From the NCBI GenBank assembly GCA_016286345.1, contig JAEESL010000004.1, positions 1 to 57,856 of the forward strand: a DNA stretch of 57,856 nucleotides, given 5' to 3'. How positions within the stretch are numbered: position 1 is the first letter of the stretch; the number at the start of each line of letters is the position of its first letter. Below the pieces are notes generated by a model, which worked only from the letters and a program-made list of their open reading frames with translations, made no database searches and was not told the origin of the DNA. The translations under genes and the position numbers were made by a program. The stretch is from Dehalococcoidales bacterium. Its GTDB lineage: Bacteria; Chloroflexota; Dehalococcoidia; Dehalococcoidales; UBA1222. Below, one piece after another: positions 14,937 through 24,026 of the stretch.

Positions 14937-15507
14937 TTCTAAACTGTTTGAAAAGGCATTGAAATTTGCGATTAAAGCCCACAGCGGCATGGTTCGCAAG
15001 AACGGTAATTCTCCTTATGTCCTTCATCCCATGGAGGTTGCTGTGATCCTCTCCAGTATGACTGAAGACAATGAGATCCTTGCGGCAGGACTCCTTCATG
15101 ATGTCGTGGAGGACACTGAGCATACACTGGATGAAATAAGAGAATTGTTCGGTGAAAGAGTTGCTCGGCTCGTGAGTTCAGAAAACGAAAACAAGCGCCA
15201 TGGTCAGTCATCTAAAAAAACATGGAAGATCAGAAAACAGGAATCTCTGGAAGAACTGAAAAACAGCGGTGATACAGCCGTTAAGATGATATGGCTGGCA
15301 GACAAGCTTTCCAATATGCGTTCATTTTACAGGCTGTATCTGGCTGAAGGTGCAGCAATGTGGAATCACTTTAATCAGAATAATCCTGTGGAGCAGGAAT
15401 GGTATTACAGAACAATAGCAGATAATATCTCAGAATTATCCGATACCAACGCCTACAAGGAATACTTGTGGATGGTTGATCAGGTTTTTGCTGATAATAA
15501 TAAATAG
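14926..15507 (+). CDS. SpoT/MESH1-like HD hydrolase
   Basis: This 193-residue protein is a stand-alone HD domain. The metal ligands are visible as a His in KAHSG, HD in LLHDVVEDT and a later Asp in WLADKLSNM. This matches the (p)ppGpp hydrolase half of RelA/SpoT and the small MESH1 type, with no synthetase domain. It may break down an alarmone or a related nucleotide. The true start is the ATG at 14926, inside the end of the RsbW-like gene, with GGGAG upstream. That overlap ties nucleotide hydrolysis to the partner-switching proteins. Alarmone specificity is inference. Confidence 0.8.
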   Translation: MKNDSKLFEKALKFAIKAHSGMVRKNGNSPYVLHPMEVAVILSSMTEDNEILAAGLLHDVVEDTEHTLDEIRELFGERVARLVSSENENKRHGQSSKKTWKIRKQESLEELKNSGDTAVKMIWLADKLSNMRSFYRLYLAEGAAMWNHFNQNNPVEQEWYYRTIADNISELSDTNAYKEYLWMVDQVFADNNK

Positions 15508-15522
15508 TGAGAGAGATTGTTT

Positions 15523-16704
15523 ATGGATAATGTAAATGAAGTTTATCAGGATGGAGCACTGACAATCGCATTAAGCGGACACGTGGACACTAATAATGCT
15601 CCTCAGGTTGAGCAGGCTGTCAATGGCATGCTGGAAGCTCATCCTAAGGACAGCGTAATTATCGATATGGAAAAGCTGGAATATATCTCCAGCGCCGGAT
15701 TACGAATAATCCTCAGAGTTAGGAAAGCACATCCTGAACTGAGAATAATCAATGTCTCATCTGAGATCTATGACATTCTTGAAATGACCGGTTTCACTGA
15801 AATGATCACGGTTGAGAAAGCATACAAGCGTGTGAGTGTAGAAGGGTGTGAAACGATCGGGGAAGGCTCAAACGGTAAAGTGTACCGACTTGATGCCGAA
15901 ACAATCATCAAAGTTTATAAAAATCCCGATTCTCTCCCCGATATCAAGCGTGAAAGAGAGCTTGCAAGAAAAGCTTTTGTTCTGGGTATTCCAACTGCAA
16001 TACCTTACGGCGTCGTCAAAGTAGGCGACAGTTACGGGTCTGTTTTTGAGCTTCTCAGCGCACAGTCTTTCTCAAAGCTTATCGTCAAGGAACCTGAAAA
16101 TGCAGACAAATATATCGGCATATATGTCGATCTTCTCAAGAAAATCCATGGTACGGAATTGAAAAAGGGTGAGATGCCTGATATGAAGGAAGTTACCGTC
16201 GGACGAACAGAGTTTCTGAAGGATTATCTTCCTTCAGAAACATATGAAAAACTGCACAGTCTGATTTCTGATGTTCCTGATAATAATCATATGCTTCATG
16301 GGGATTATCATACTAACAATGTAATGCTCCAGAACGGAGAGGTCCTGCTTATCGATATGGATACTCTCTGCCTGGGAGATCCTATATTTGAATTTGCCTC
16401 AATCTATCTGGGATACCTAGGATTCAGCGAGATCGATCACAATGTGACCATGTCTTTCCTTGGCCTCCCGTATGAGACATGCAGATATATCTGGGATGAA
16501 ACACTGAGGCTTTATTTCGGCACTGAAGACAAGGATCTTCTTGCTTCTATCGAGAAAAAAGCCATTATCGTTGGTCAGCTCAGATTACTTAGAAGAACTA
16601 TCAAGCGTTTGGGAAATACAGAAGAAGGTAAAAGACAGATCGAATTATCCCGCAAACACCTGATTGAACTGGTTCCTCAGGTCGATTCCCTGTCTCTGGC
16701 ATAA
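15523..16704 (+). CDS. STAS domain fused to an aminoglycoside-phosphotransferase-like kinase
   Basis: Residues 1-105 form a STAS domain with the phosphorylatable motif YISSAGLR. Residues 110-393 form an APH/choline-kinase-fold domain with a glycine-rich GEGSNGKVYRL loop, a lysine in IIKVYK, catalytic loop HGDYHTNN and metal site IDMD. Anti-sigma antagonists rarely carry such a kinase. The domain could phosphorylate a small molecule or protein in response to the state of the STAS domain. It begins 15 bases after the HD gene and ends three bases before the ABC fusion gene, so all are co-transcribed. Domain calls are firm; the joint function is open. Confidence 0.88.
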   Translation: MDNVNEVYQDGALTIALSGHVDTNNAPQVEQAVNGMLEAHPKDSVIIDMEKLEYISSAGLRIILRVRKAHPELRIINVSSEIYDILEMTGFTEMITVEKAYKRVSVEGCETIGEGSNGKVYRLDAETIIKVYKNPDSLPDIKRERELARKAFVLGIPTAIPYGVVKVGDSYGSVFELLSAQSFSKLIVKEPENADKYIGIYVDLLKKIHGTELKKGEMPDMKEVTVGRTEFLKDYLPSETYEKLHSLISDVPDNNHMLHGDYHTNNVMLQNGEVLLIDMDTLCLGDPIFEFASIYLGYLGFSEIDHNVTMSFLGLPYETCRYIWDETLRLYFGTEDKDLLASIEKKAIIVGQLRLLRRTIKRLGNTEEGKRQIELSRKHLIELVPQVDSLSLA

Positions 16705-16707
16705 CAG

Positions 16708-19416
16708 ATGAACACTAATAAGAAATCTAACAGACTTATTTACCTGGCAACCGTTTTATTAGTCCTGATTTCCGTATTAGGTACATTCACCGGCTGCAGT
16801 AAGGAAACCGAATCCAATGAGATCAAATATAAGACCTTTGATGATTTTGCAGGTACATCCATCGGCAGTTCTCTCGGTGATGATTACGAATCACTGATAT
16901 TCGATACATTTCATGATATCACTCATAAAGAATACACTGACTTTCATGCCGCTCTGGTAGGTCTCGAACACAGACAGATTTCAGCAATGCTGACCCAGAA
17001 GCCCTGTGCACTGGCAGTCGCCGCAGAAAACAGTGAACTGGCAGTATTTCCTATTGTTGTTGATACAGAAAACACAAGTTTTCTTTTCAAATATGGAAGT
17101 GAACTGACTGCTCCTGTTTCAGCAATAATGAAACAAATGGATGAAGACGGGACGATTGCAGCTCTTCAGGAAAAGTGGCTTGATTTCGAAGGTGAGGATC
17201 CTGTTATAGATCCCTCTTTGAGAGACACTTCAGGAAGGACCGGCGGAAAGATCAGATTCCTTATTGACATTGCCGGAATTGTTCCTTTCGGTTACTTCGA
17301 TGCAGACGGACAGCCTACCGGTTATGAAGTTGAACTATTCCTGATGATCGCACAGAAATTAAATATGGATGTCGATATCAAGAGCATGGATCTTGTATCT
17401 TCCATGCAGGCACTTAAACAGGGAAAGGCCGATATGCTCGGCAGTAACATCCCTTATACAGCTGAGCGTGCTGAAGAATTTGATTTCTCATATCCCGACT
17501 GGGTGAATGATATTGTCCTCCTCTGCCAGAAAGCAGATATTATGGAGGTCGAAGAAGAGGAACATAAAAACTTCTTCCAAAGCATTGCAGACAGTTTTTA
17601 CAAGACATTCATCAGAGATGCCAGATGGAAACTTGTACTCAATGGTTTGCTCATTACATTACTGATCACATTCCTTTCCGGTATTTTCGGAACTGTTGTC
17701 GGATTTTTCTGGGCGATTGGTTTCAGAGCAAAGAAAAAATGGATTTCAACACCTCTGAAGGTCATATCAAAGTTTCTGTCCGGAGTGCCGAGTATCGTTA
17801 TACTTCTGCTGACTTATTATGTCGTATTTAAATCGATTGATATTGCTCCGCTCGCAGTAAGCATAATTGCCTTTACGGTCATATTCGGCAATAAGATTGC
17901 AGGGATGATCGACGGCGGTATTGCATCAGTCGGAAAAGGGCAGTGGGAAGCTGCAACAGCTCTTGGCCTGACCAGAAAACAGACCTATAACAAAGTCGTA
18001 TTTCCTCAGGTGATCCGTGCGATACTTCCGTCATACAAGGAAGCTTTCGGCGGCTTGCTTGAATCAACTTCCATTGTGGGTTACATCGCAATTGCAGACC
18101 TTACCAAAGCGGTTGATATCATCAGAAGCAGAACGTATGAAGCTTTCTTCCCGTTAATTGCTGATGCAGCGATATATTTCATGGTTTCATGGCTGATCAT
18201 ATTTATCTTTACTAAGATTGAGATCAAAGTTGATGTTTATAACAGGAAGCGTGCCCTCACACGCGGTGTTAATAAAAACGTAACGATCAAAAAAGGTATT
18301 TCCAATGTCGAAGGTGAAAAAGGCGAGGAAATCATTCGTCTTGAACATATAAAGAAAGTGTATCCGAAGGTGACTCCTCTTGTTGATGTCAATGGTATGA
18401 TCAAGAGGGGAGACGTTATTGCGATAGTCGGCCCTTCAGGCACAGGAAAGTCAACACTGCTTCGATTGATCAACCGTATGGAAGACCCGACCGAGGGTAA
18501 GATATATGCATTTGGACAGGATACCGATTCCGAAGATTACGATCTTGTTGAACTTCACAAAAATATGGGAATGGTCTTCCAGCATTTCAATCTGTTCACT
18601 CATCTGAACGTAATTGAAAATGTAATGCTTGCTCCTATGGTGGTCAATCACATGTCGGCACAGGAGGCATATGAAGCAGGTATGGGCCTGTTGAAAACAC
18701 TTGGTGTTGCGGAAAAGGCTTTGGTTTATCCTGATGAACTGTCAGGCGGCCAGATGCAGAGAGTCGCAATTGCAAGAGCAGTTGCCATGAATCCCCAGGT
18801 ACTTCTTTTTGATGAGCCGACAAGTGCACTCGACCCTGCGATGGTGGATGAAGTTATTGCAAGTATGAAGATTCTTGCAAAACGTGGATTGACAATGCTT
18901 GTCGTAACGCATGAAATGCAGCTTGCACGTGATATTTCCACAAGACTCTTCTACATGGATAAAGGTGAGATCTATGAAGAAGGTCCGACTGAGGAGATGT
19001 TTGAGAATGCCAAGCGTCACAGAACTCTTGCTTTCATCAACAGAATGAGAGTGCTTGAACTCACCATCTTCAGTGCCGATTATGACTTCCTGGCAATGAA
19101 CAAAAGGATCACTGTTTTCTGCGACAGACATGAGATCCCTCATGCCAGAAATGAACAGATACTCAGATGCTTTGAAGAAATCGTTGCAGTCAACATCGTT
19201 CCTAAACTTGAAACAGGTTCAAAGCTTCATGTATTCATCGATTATCAGAGTGACAGAAAAGAGCTCTCCATGGTCTTCAACTGGCGGGGTGCAAGATTTG
19301 AGCCTATGGTCGACGGTGATGAAATCTCGGTTATGATCATCAGAAAGAGTATTACACGTGACGATTATCGTTATGATGATGCTGACACCAGAAATATTTT
19401 CAAAGTCGTACTTTAA
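16708..19416 (+). CDS. Amino-acid ABC transporter fusion with C-terminal RsbW-like domain
   Basis: All parts of a polar amino-acid importer are in one 902-residue chain. A lipoprotein signal ends at FTGC (Cys30). A module resembling the second lobe of SBP family 3 proteins (about 40-165) precedes one resembling the first lobe (about 178-280), so the lobes are in swapped order. The permease follows (about 300-505) with EAA motif WEAATALGL, then an ATPase (about 543-780) with GPSGTGKST, LSGGQ and LLFDEPTSALD. Residues 785-902 align with the RsbW-like protein of this cluster (FEEIVAVNIV, RGARFEP, DTRNIFKVVL), but the G1 aspartate and G2 glycines are lost. That part may bind a STAS partner. Confidence 0.88.
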   Translation: MNTNKKSNRLIYLATVLLVLISVLGTFTGCSKETESNEIKYKTFDDFAGTSIGSSLGDDYESLIFDTFHDITHKEYTDFHAALVGLEHRQISAMLTQKPCALAVAAENSELAVFPIVVDTENTSFLFKYGSELTAPVSAIMKQMDEDGTIAALQEKWLDFEGEDPVIDPSLRDTSGRTGGKIRFLIDIAGIVPFGYFDADGQPTGYEVELFLMIAQKLNMDVDIKSMDLVSSMQALKQGKADMLGSNIPYTAERAEEFDFSYPDWVNDIVLLCQKADIMEVEEEEHKNFFQSIADSFYKTFIRDARWKLVLNGLLITLLITFLSGIFGTVVGFFWAIGFRAKKKWISTPLKVISKFLSGVPSIVILLLTYYVVFKSIDIAPLAVSIIAFTVIFGNKIAGMIDGGIASVGKGQWEAATALGLTRKQTYNKVVFPQVIRAILPSYKEAFGGLLESTSIVGYIAIADLTKAVDIIRSRTYEAFFPLIADAAIYFMVSWLIIFIFTKIEIKVDVYNRKRALTRGVNKNVTIKKGISNVEGEKGEEIIRLEHIKKVYPKVTPLVDVNGMIKRGDVIAIVGPSGTGKSTLLRLINRMEDPTEGKIYAFGQDTDSEDYDLVELHKNMGMVFQHFNLFTHLNVIENVMLAPMVVNHMSAQEAYEAGMGLLKTLGVAEKALVYPDELSGGQMQRVAIARAVAMNPQVLLFDEPTSALDPAMVDEVIASMKILAKRGLTMLVVTHEMQLARDISTRLFYMDKGEIYEEGPTEEMFENAKRHRTLAFINRMRVLELTIFSADYDFLAMNKRITVFCDRHEIPHARNEQILRCFEEIVAVNIVPKLETGSKLHVFIDYQSDRKELSMVFNWRGARFEPMVDGDEISVMIIRKSITRDDYRYDDADTRNIFKVVL

Positions 19417-19446
19417 GTTATAATATTTTTTGGAAGGAATAGATCT

Positions 19447-19749
19447 ATGGATATTTCAAAAAGTGTAGAAAACAATGTATTAACATTTAAAATCTCCGGC
19501 AGACTTGATACTGTAACTGCTCCAAGCCTGGAGGCTGCAGTCAAGGAAGCTGTGACTCCTGAAACTTCAGGTATGATCTTTGATATGAGTGATCTTGAAT
19601 ATACATCTTCTGCAGGCTTAAGAGTTATTCTGATGTCCCATAAACTTATGTCTAAAACTGCTGAGGGATTCAAACTGATTAACGTATCAGCAGATGTCAG
19701 GGAAGTTCTTGAAATGACAGGTTTTCTTGATATCCTGACAATTGAATAG
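19447..19749 (+). CDS. STAS anti-anti-sigma factor
   Basis: The 100-residue protein is a single STAS domain with YTSSAGLRVIL; Ser55 aligns with the serine of SpoIIAA that its kinase phosphorylates. C-terminal LEMTGF is typical. Nearly the same sequence forms the N-terminal part of the STAS-kinase fusion, so the two STAS units may compete for the same kinase. It follows the ABC fusion by 30 bases, with GGAAGGA as ribosome-binding site, and is the last clear member of the cluster before a hairpin terminator. Confidence 0.93.
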   Translation: MDISKSVENNVLTFKISGRLDTVTAPSLEAAVKEAVTPETSGMIFDMSDLEYTSSAGLRVILMSHKLMSKTAEGFKLINVSADVREVLEMTGFLDILTIE

Positions 19750-19760
19750 ATTTTGAATTT

Positions 19761-19827
19761 AATCCTTCTGCTGTTGCCTATAACATGAATATGGTCGTGT
19801 TGCATCAAACAGAAGGATTTTTGTTTT
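19761..19827 (+). terminator. Probable terminator after the STAS gene
   Basis: AATCCTTCTG pairs with CAGAAGGATT across a 39-base loop, followed by TTTGTTTTTG. The long loop makes the call moderate. Confidence 0.6.
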
Positions 19828-19857
19828 TGTATAATAGAATAAAGGATCGTAATAATA

Positions 19858-20088
19858 ATGCTTTCAGTTGTGGCATTGGTAATAAGCATAGTAGGCATAC
19901 TGGTATCACTGATACCGTTTGCCAATCTTTTTACTCTTTTTATTCCTCTGGTCGGAATAGTACTGGGGGCTCTGGCCACACATTTTTCAGACCGCAAGGG
20001 AATGGCGGTAGCCAGCATCATTCTTGGCGTGCTGGGAATAGGTGTTTCAGCCGCAGTTATGATCTGGGTTATTAACTTCTTATCCTGA
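19858..20088 (+). CDS. Small membrane protein (DUF4190-like)
   Basis: A 76-residue protein of two or three glycine-rich hydrophobic helices (about 3-20, 22-42, 48-74), with a short polar THFSDRKG turn. It resembles DUF4190-type small membrane proteins, whose function is unknown. AAGGAT precedes the ATG. It lies after the terminator of the signalling cluster and converges on valS, so a tie to either is doubtful. Confidence 0.7.
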   Translation: MLSVVALVISIVGILVSLIPFANLFTLFIPLVGIVLGALATHFSDRKGMAVASIILGVLGIGVSAAVMIWVINFLS

Positions 20089-20099
20089 TAAGCTGACTT

Positions 20100-22757
20100 C
20101 TATTTTTCAAGGCTTTTGATGTGATCTCTGAGCTTTTCCTGCTTCTCAAGAACTGCATCGAGTCTTGCCTGTTCCTTATCAATGACCTGCTTTGGAGCTC
20201 TTGATAAGAATGACTCATCCTTGAGATGTTTCTCGAGTCTTGCCTGTTCGTTGACTGCTTCAGTTAATTCCTTGTTCAGTTTTGCAAGCTGTGCTTCAAG
20301 ATCGAACAGCTTTGCCATAGGGATAATGATCTCTGCATTGGGAAGAACTTCAACGATGGCCTGGCCGGGGGTTTCTTCATTTCGTTTTTCTTCAAATGAA
20401 ACATCTGCCTTGGCGAGTACTGAAACAGCCTTTGAATAGTGAGTGAAGGTTGATGCAAGATCACCGCAGTAGATGGTTGCACCGATTACTTTGTTGATAT
20501 CAACATCATATTCACTTCTGACATTTCGCAGAACACGGACGATCTCAGTAAGAGTATCCATTTTTTCTTCATCTTCAGAATAATCCCATGCTTCATTCCA
20601 CTGAGGATATTCCGTGATCATAACTGAAGAAGGAGTGTCTGTAAGATTGGCTGCCTTCTTTATTGACTGCCATAATTCTTCAGTAATGAAGGGCATAATA
20701 GGATGGAGCAGTCTGAGGGATTGTTCGATTACTGTGAGAAGTACAGGCAATGGTGAATTGGCATCATTGCTGTTAAGACGTACCTTTGCGATTTCAATGT
20801 ACCAGTCGCAGATCTCTCCCCAGATGAAGTCATGGATGCATCTGACTGCTTCACCGAACTGGAAATCCTGGAGCATCTGATTCATTTCTCTGGTTGTTTT
20901 ATTGAGGCGTGAAAGAATCCATTTGTCTTCAAGAGTAAGTTTTGAGGAATCAATTGCAGTTGTTGAATTTTCATCCGTATATCGCAGTACGAATCGTACG
21001 GCATTATAGAGTTTATTGGCGAAGTTACGTCCTGCTTCGATCTTTGTCTTTCCAAGTTTGGAATCGTTGCCGGGAGTGATACCTGATATGACAGAGAATC
21101 TTAATGCATCGGCTCCATATTCATTGATGACGACCAGAGGATCAATTACATTGCCTTTGGTCTTGCTCATTTTTTCGCCTTTTTCATCTCTGATGAGACC
21201 GTGCAGATAAACATGATGGAACGGTACCTTGCCGGTGTTCTCAATACCCATCATGATCATACGTGCGACCCAGAAGAAGAGGATGTCATATGCTGTTTCC
21301 ATAACGGAAGTAGGGTAGAAATACTCAAAATCTTCTGTCTTATTGGGCCATCCGAGTGTTGAATGAGGCCAGAGACCTGATGAGAACCATGTGTCGAGTA
21401 CATCATCATCCTGATGGATGTGTGTTGAATGGCATGCTTCGCATTCAGTCGGTGTTTCAATGGAACATGTCATATGCTTGCAGTCATCGCAATACCATAC
21501 AGGGATTCTGTGTCCCCACCACAGCTGTCTTGAAATACACCAGTCACGGATGTTTTCCATCCAGTTGAGATATACCTTGGTGAATCTCTCAGGAACGATC
21601 GTGATCTCACCGGATTTAACTGCTTCGATGGCAGGTTCTGCCAACGGCTGGATTTTTACAAACCACTGGCTTGATACCTGTGGTTCAATTGTTGTCCTGC
21701 ATCTCTGACAGTGTCCGACGGCATGAACATGGTCTTCGATCTTGGTAAGATAGCCCTGGTCTTCCAGATCTTTGACTATCTTGATTCTGGCATCTTCTCT
21801 GCTGAGACCTTTATATGCACCGCCGTTCTCATTGATGCATGCATGTTCATCGAAAATATTGATTATGGGCAGATTGTGTCTCTGACCGATCTCAAAGTCA
21901 TTGGGGTCGTGGGCAGGAGTGGTTTTTACTGCGCCTGTACCGAAATCGATGCCGACTACATCATCTGCAACAATAGGGATCCTTCGGCCTACCAGAGGAA
22001 GTATCAGTTCCTTGCCGATCACATCCTTGTATCTTTCATCTTCCGGGTTAACAGCAACACCGGTATCGCCGAGAATAGTCTCAGGCCTTGTGGTGGCTAC
22101 TGTAATGAATTTTGATGGGTCATCGGCAAACGGGTATCGGATATACCAAAGCTTGCCTTTTTCGTCCATATGATCGACTTCAAGGTCTGAGAGCGCTGTC
22201 GTACAGCGGGGACACCAGTTGGTGATCCTTTCACCCTTGTAAATAAGACCTTTGTCATAAAGATGCTTGAATGTTGTTCGTACAGCCAGAGATGGACCGG
22301 GATCGAGGGTAAATGCTGCACGTGTGTTGTCATAGGATACGCCTAATCTGGTGTGCTGATTTGCAATGTGTGAACGGCAGTTTCCGACCCATTCCCACAT
22401 TCTCTTCATGAATGCTTCTCTTCCGATTTCCTGTCGGGTCTTGCCTTCCTTGGCGAGAGCGCGTTCCACAACTACCTGTGCGGCAATACCTGCATGATCT
22501 GTGCCGGGAAGCCATAATGTCGGTTCACCCAGCATTCTGTGATATCTGACCATGATGTCTTCAAGTGTGGCGGTCAGTGCATGACCGAGATGAAGATCAC
22601 CGGTGATATTGGGAGGCGGCTGGATCAGGACAAACGGTTTTTTCGATTTGTCGATCTTGGGTGTGAAATAGCCGTTGGCCAGCCAGTAGTCATACCACTT
22701 CTTTTCATTCTGTTTTGCATCATATGCTTTTGGAAGTTCGCTCTCATTATCAATCAT
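20100..22757 (-). CDS. valS: Valyl-tRNA synthetase
   Basis: The 885-residue class I synthetase has the HIGH-type motif HLGH in PPPNITGDLHLGHAL and KMSKTKGN as KMSKS. An editing domain lies between, and the C-terminal coiled coil expected of bacterial ValRS covers roughly the last 70 residues (LEAQLAKLNKEL onward). It charges tRNA-Val and hydrolyses mischarged threonine. It follows coaBC by 15 bases at the end of a four-gene operon, so there is no room for a T-box leader directly upstream. Length and motifs are normal. Confidence 0.97.
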   Translation of the reverse strand: MIDNESELPKAYDAKQNEKKWYDYWLANGYFTPKIDKSKKPFVLIQPPPNITGDLHLGHALTATLEDIMVRYHRMLGEPTLWLPGTDHAGIAAQVVVERALAKEGKTRQEIGREAFMKRMWEWVGNCRSHIANQHTRLGVSYDNTRAAFTLDPGPSLAVRTTFKHLYDKGLIYKGERITNWCPRCTTALSDLEVDHMDEKGKLWYIRYPFADDPSKFITVATTRPETILGDTGVAVNPEDERYKDVIGKELILPLVGRRIPIVADDVVGIDFGTGAVKTTPAHDPNDFEIGQRHNLPIINIFDEHACINENGGAYKGLSREDARIKIVKDLEDQGYLTKIEDHVHAVGHCQRCRTTIEPQVSSQWFVKIQPLAEPAIEAVKSGEITIVPERFTKVYLNWMENIRDWCISRQLWWGHRIPVWYCDDCKHMTCSIETPTECEACHSTHIHQDDDVLDTWFSSGLWPHSTLGWPNKTEDFEYFYPTSVMETAYDILFFWVARMIMMGIENTGKVPFHHVYLHGLIRDEKGEKMSKTKGNVIDPLVVINEYGADALRFSVISGITPGNDSKLGKTKIEAGRNFANKLYNAVRFVLRYTDENSTTAIDSSKLTLEDKWILSRLNKTTREMNQMLQDFQFGEAVRCIHDFIWGEICDWYIEIAKVRLNSNDANSPLPVLLTVIEQSLRLLHPIMPFITEELWQSIKKAANLTDTPSSVMITEYPQWNEAWDYSEDEEKMDTLTEIVRVLRNVRSEYDVDINKVIGATIYCGDLASTFTHYSKAVSVLAKADVSFEEKRNEETPGQAIVEVLPNAEIIIPMAKLFDLEAQLAKLNKELTEAVNEQARLEKHLKDESFLSRAPKQVIDKEQARLDAVLEKQEKLRDHIKSLEK

Positions 22758-22772
22758 GGGTACGTATCCTCT

Positions 22773-23960
22773 TTATTTAGTCCATTTTGGGTTTGAAACA
22801 AGCCAGTCGCAGATGACATCCGAGACTTTGCGCTTTGTCATTATGGGTAATTCGTTGATATTTTCATTGCCGTCAATAAGAGTGACCTTATTGTATTCGG
22901 AACCGAAGCCCCAGGCATCCTGCGTGATATCATTGGCAACGATCAGATCAAGCTCTTTCTTATGCAGCTTTTCGATTGCATTCCGGATGATATCATTGCT
23001 TTCTGCGGCAAAACCGATTTTTATCATATCTTCCTTTACCTGGGAAAGAATATCGGTATTCTTTGACAGATGCAGATCAAGTTCCTGATCGCTCTTCTTG
23101 ATTTTCTGTTTAGCAACATTGCTTGGTTTGTAATCGGAAACTGCAGCCGTCATCATCAGGGCGTCCGCATCCTTGCATGCCTTGACAACTTCGGCACACA
23201 TTTCGTCGGCTGTATTGACCGGAATAATATCCATGCCGGCAGGGTAGTCCATGGTGGATGCAGTTATAAGAGTGACGAGTGCGCCTCTGTCTCTTGCTGC
23301 TTCAGCAAGGGCATGGCCCATCTTGCCTGATGATCTGTTTGAAATGAATCTTACCGGGTCGATCGGTTCTCTGGTGCCTCCGGCTGTAATAACAACCTTT
23401 TTGCCGGCCATATCTCCGCTTCTTCCGATAACCGTACGGATTATTCCGAGTATGTGATGAGTTTCAGCAAGCTTTCCTTTACCGTAAACACCGCAGGCCA
23501 GCCTTCCTTCGACAGGCTCAATGAAGATAAAACCTCTGTCCTTGAGCTTCTGTATGTTCTCCTGGGTTATAGCATTTTCATACATGTTGACGTTCATCGC
23601 GGGAGCAATTACAACAGGTGATCTGGTAGCAAGCACCACATCGGTGAGAAGATCATCTGCATAACCGTTGGCAAGCTTTGCAATGATGTTTGCGGTTGCC
23701 GGTGCAATGAGTACGACGTCAGCTTTCTGGGCAAGATCGATATGAACGACACCTTCGTTGCTCTCATCCCACAGACTGGTATAGACTTTTCGTCTGGTCA
23801 AAGTCTGAAAAGTCAGAGGAGTGACAAATTCCTGTGCTGATCGAGTCATTACTACATCAACATTGGCTCCATCCTGTGTAAGTTTGTTGGCAATATCTAC
23901 AGCTTTGTAAGCAGCGATACTTCCTGTCACACCAATGACAATGTTTGAGTCTTTAATCAT
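22773..23960 (-). CDS. coaBC: Bifunctional CoaBC (Dfp)
   Basis: The 395-residue protein joins the flavoprotein PPC decarboxylase CoaC (about 1-180; TGSIAAYKA flavin site and APAMNVNMYEN) to PPC synthetase CoaB (about 187-395). CoaB carries TAGGTREPIDPVRFISN, NRSSGKMG and the lysine-containing AVSDYKP segment. It makes 4-phosphopantetheine from phosphopantothenate, CTP and cysteine. The pantothenate kinase gene coaX stands just upstream, so two consecutive CoA steps share one operon. Confidence 0.96.
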   Translation of the reverse strand: MIKDSNIVIGVTGSIAAYKAVDIANKLTQDGANVDVVMTRSAQEFVTPLTFQTLTRRKVYTSLWDESNEGVVHIDLAQKADVVLIAPATANIIAKLANGYADDLLTDVVLATRSPVVIAPAMNVNMYENAITQENIQKLKDRGFIFIEPVEGRLACGVYGKGKLAETHHILGIIRTVIGRSGDMAGKKVVITAGGTREPIDPVRFISNRSSGKMGHALAEAARDRGALVTLITASTMDYPAGMDIIPVNTADEMCAEVVKACKDADALMMTAAVSDYKPSNVAKQKIKKSDQELDLHLSKNTDILSQVKEDMIKIGFAAESNDIIRNAIEKLHKKELDLIVANDITQDAWGFGSEYNKVTLIDGNENINELPIMTKRKVSDVICDWLVSNPKWTK

Positions 23961-24026
23961 GCCGACCTCCGTGCCAGTTTACTGAATAATTTTTAATTAT
24001 ATAACTTAATTACTGACCAACAAAAA

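Noticed and set aside
19413-20021. A 202-codon frame on - opposite the STAS gene
   Set aside because: The STAS protein on + is unmistakable. The minus frame crosses the terminator and has no recognisable features.
22758-22772. T-box or other leader before valS
   Set aside because: Only 15 bases separate valS from coaBC, so there is no room for a structured leader.
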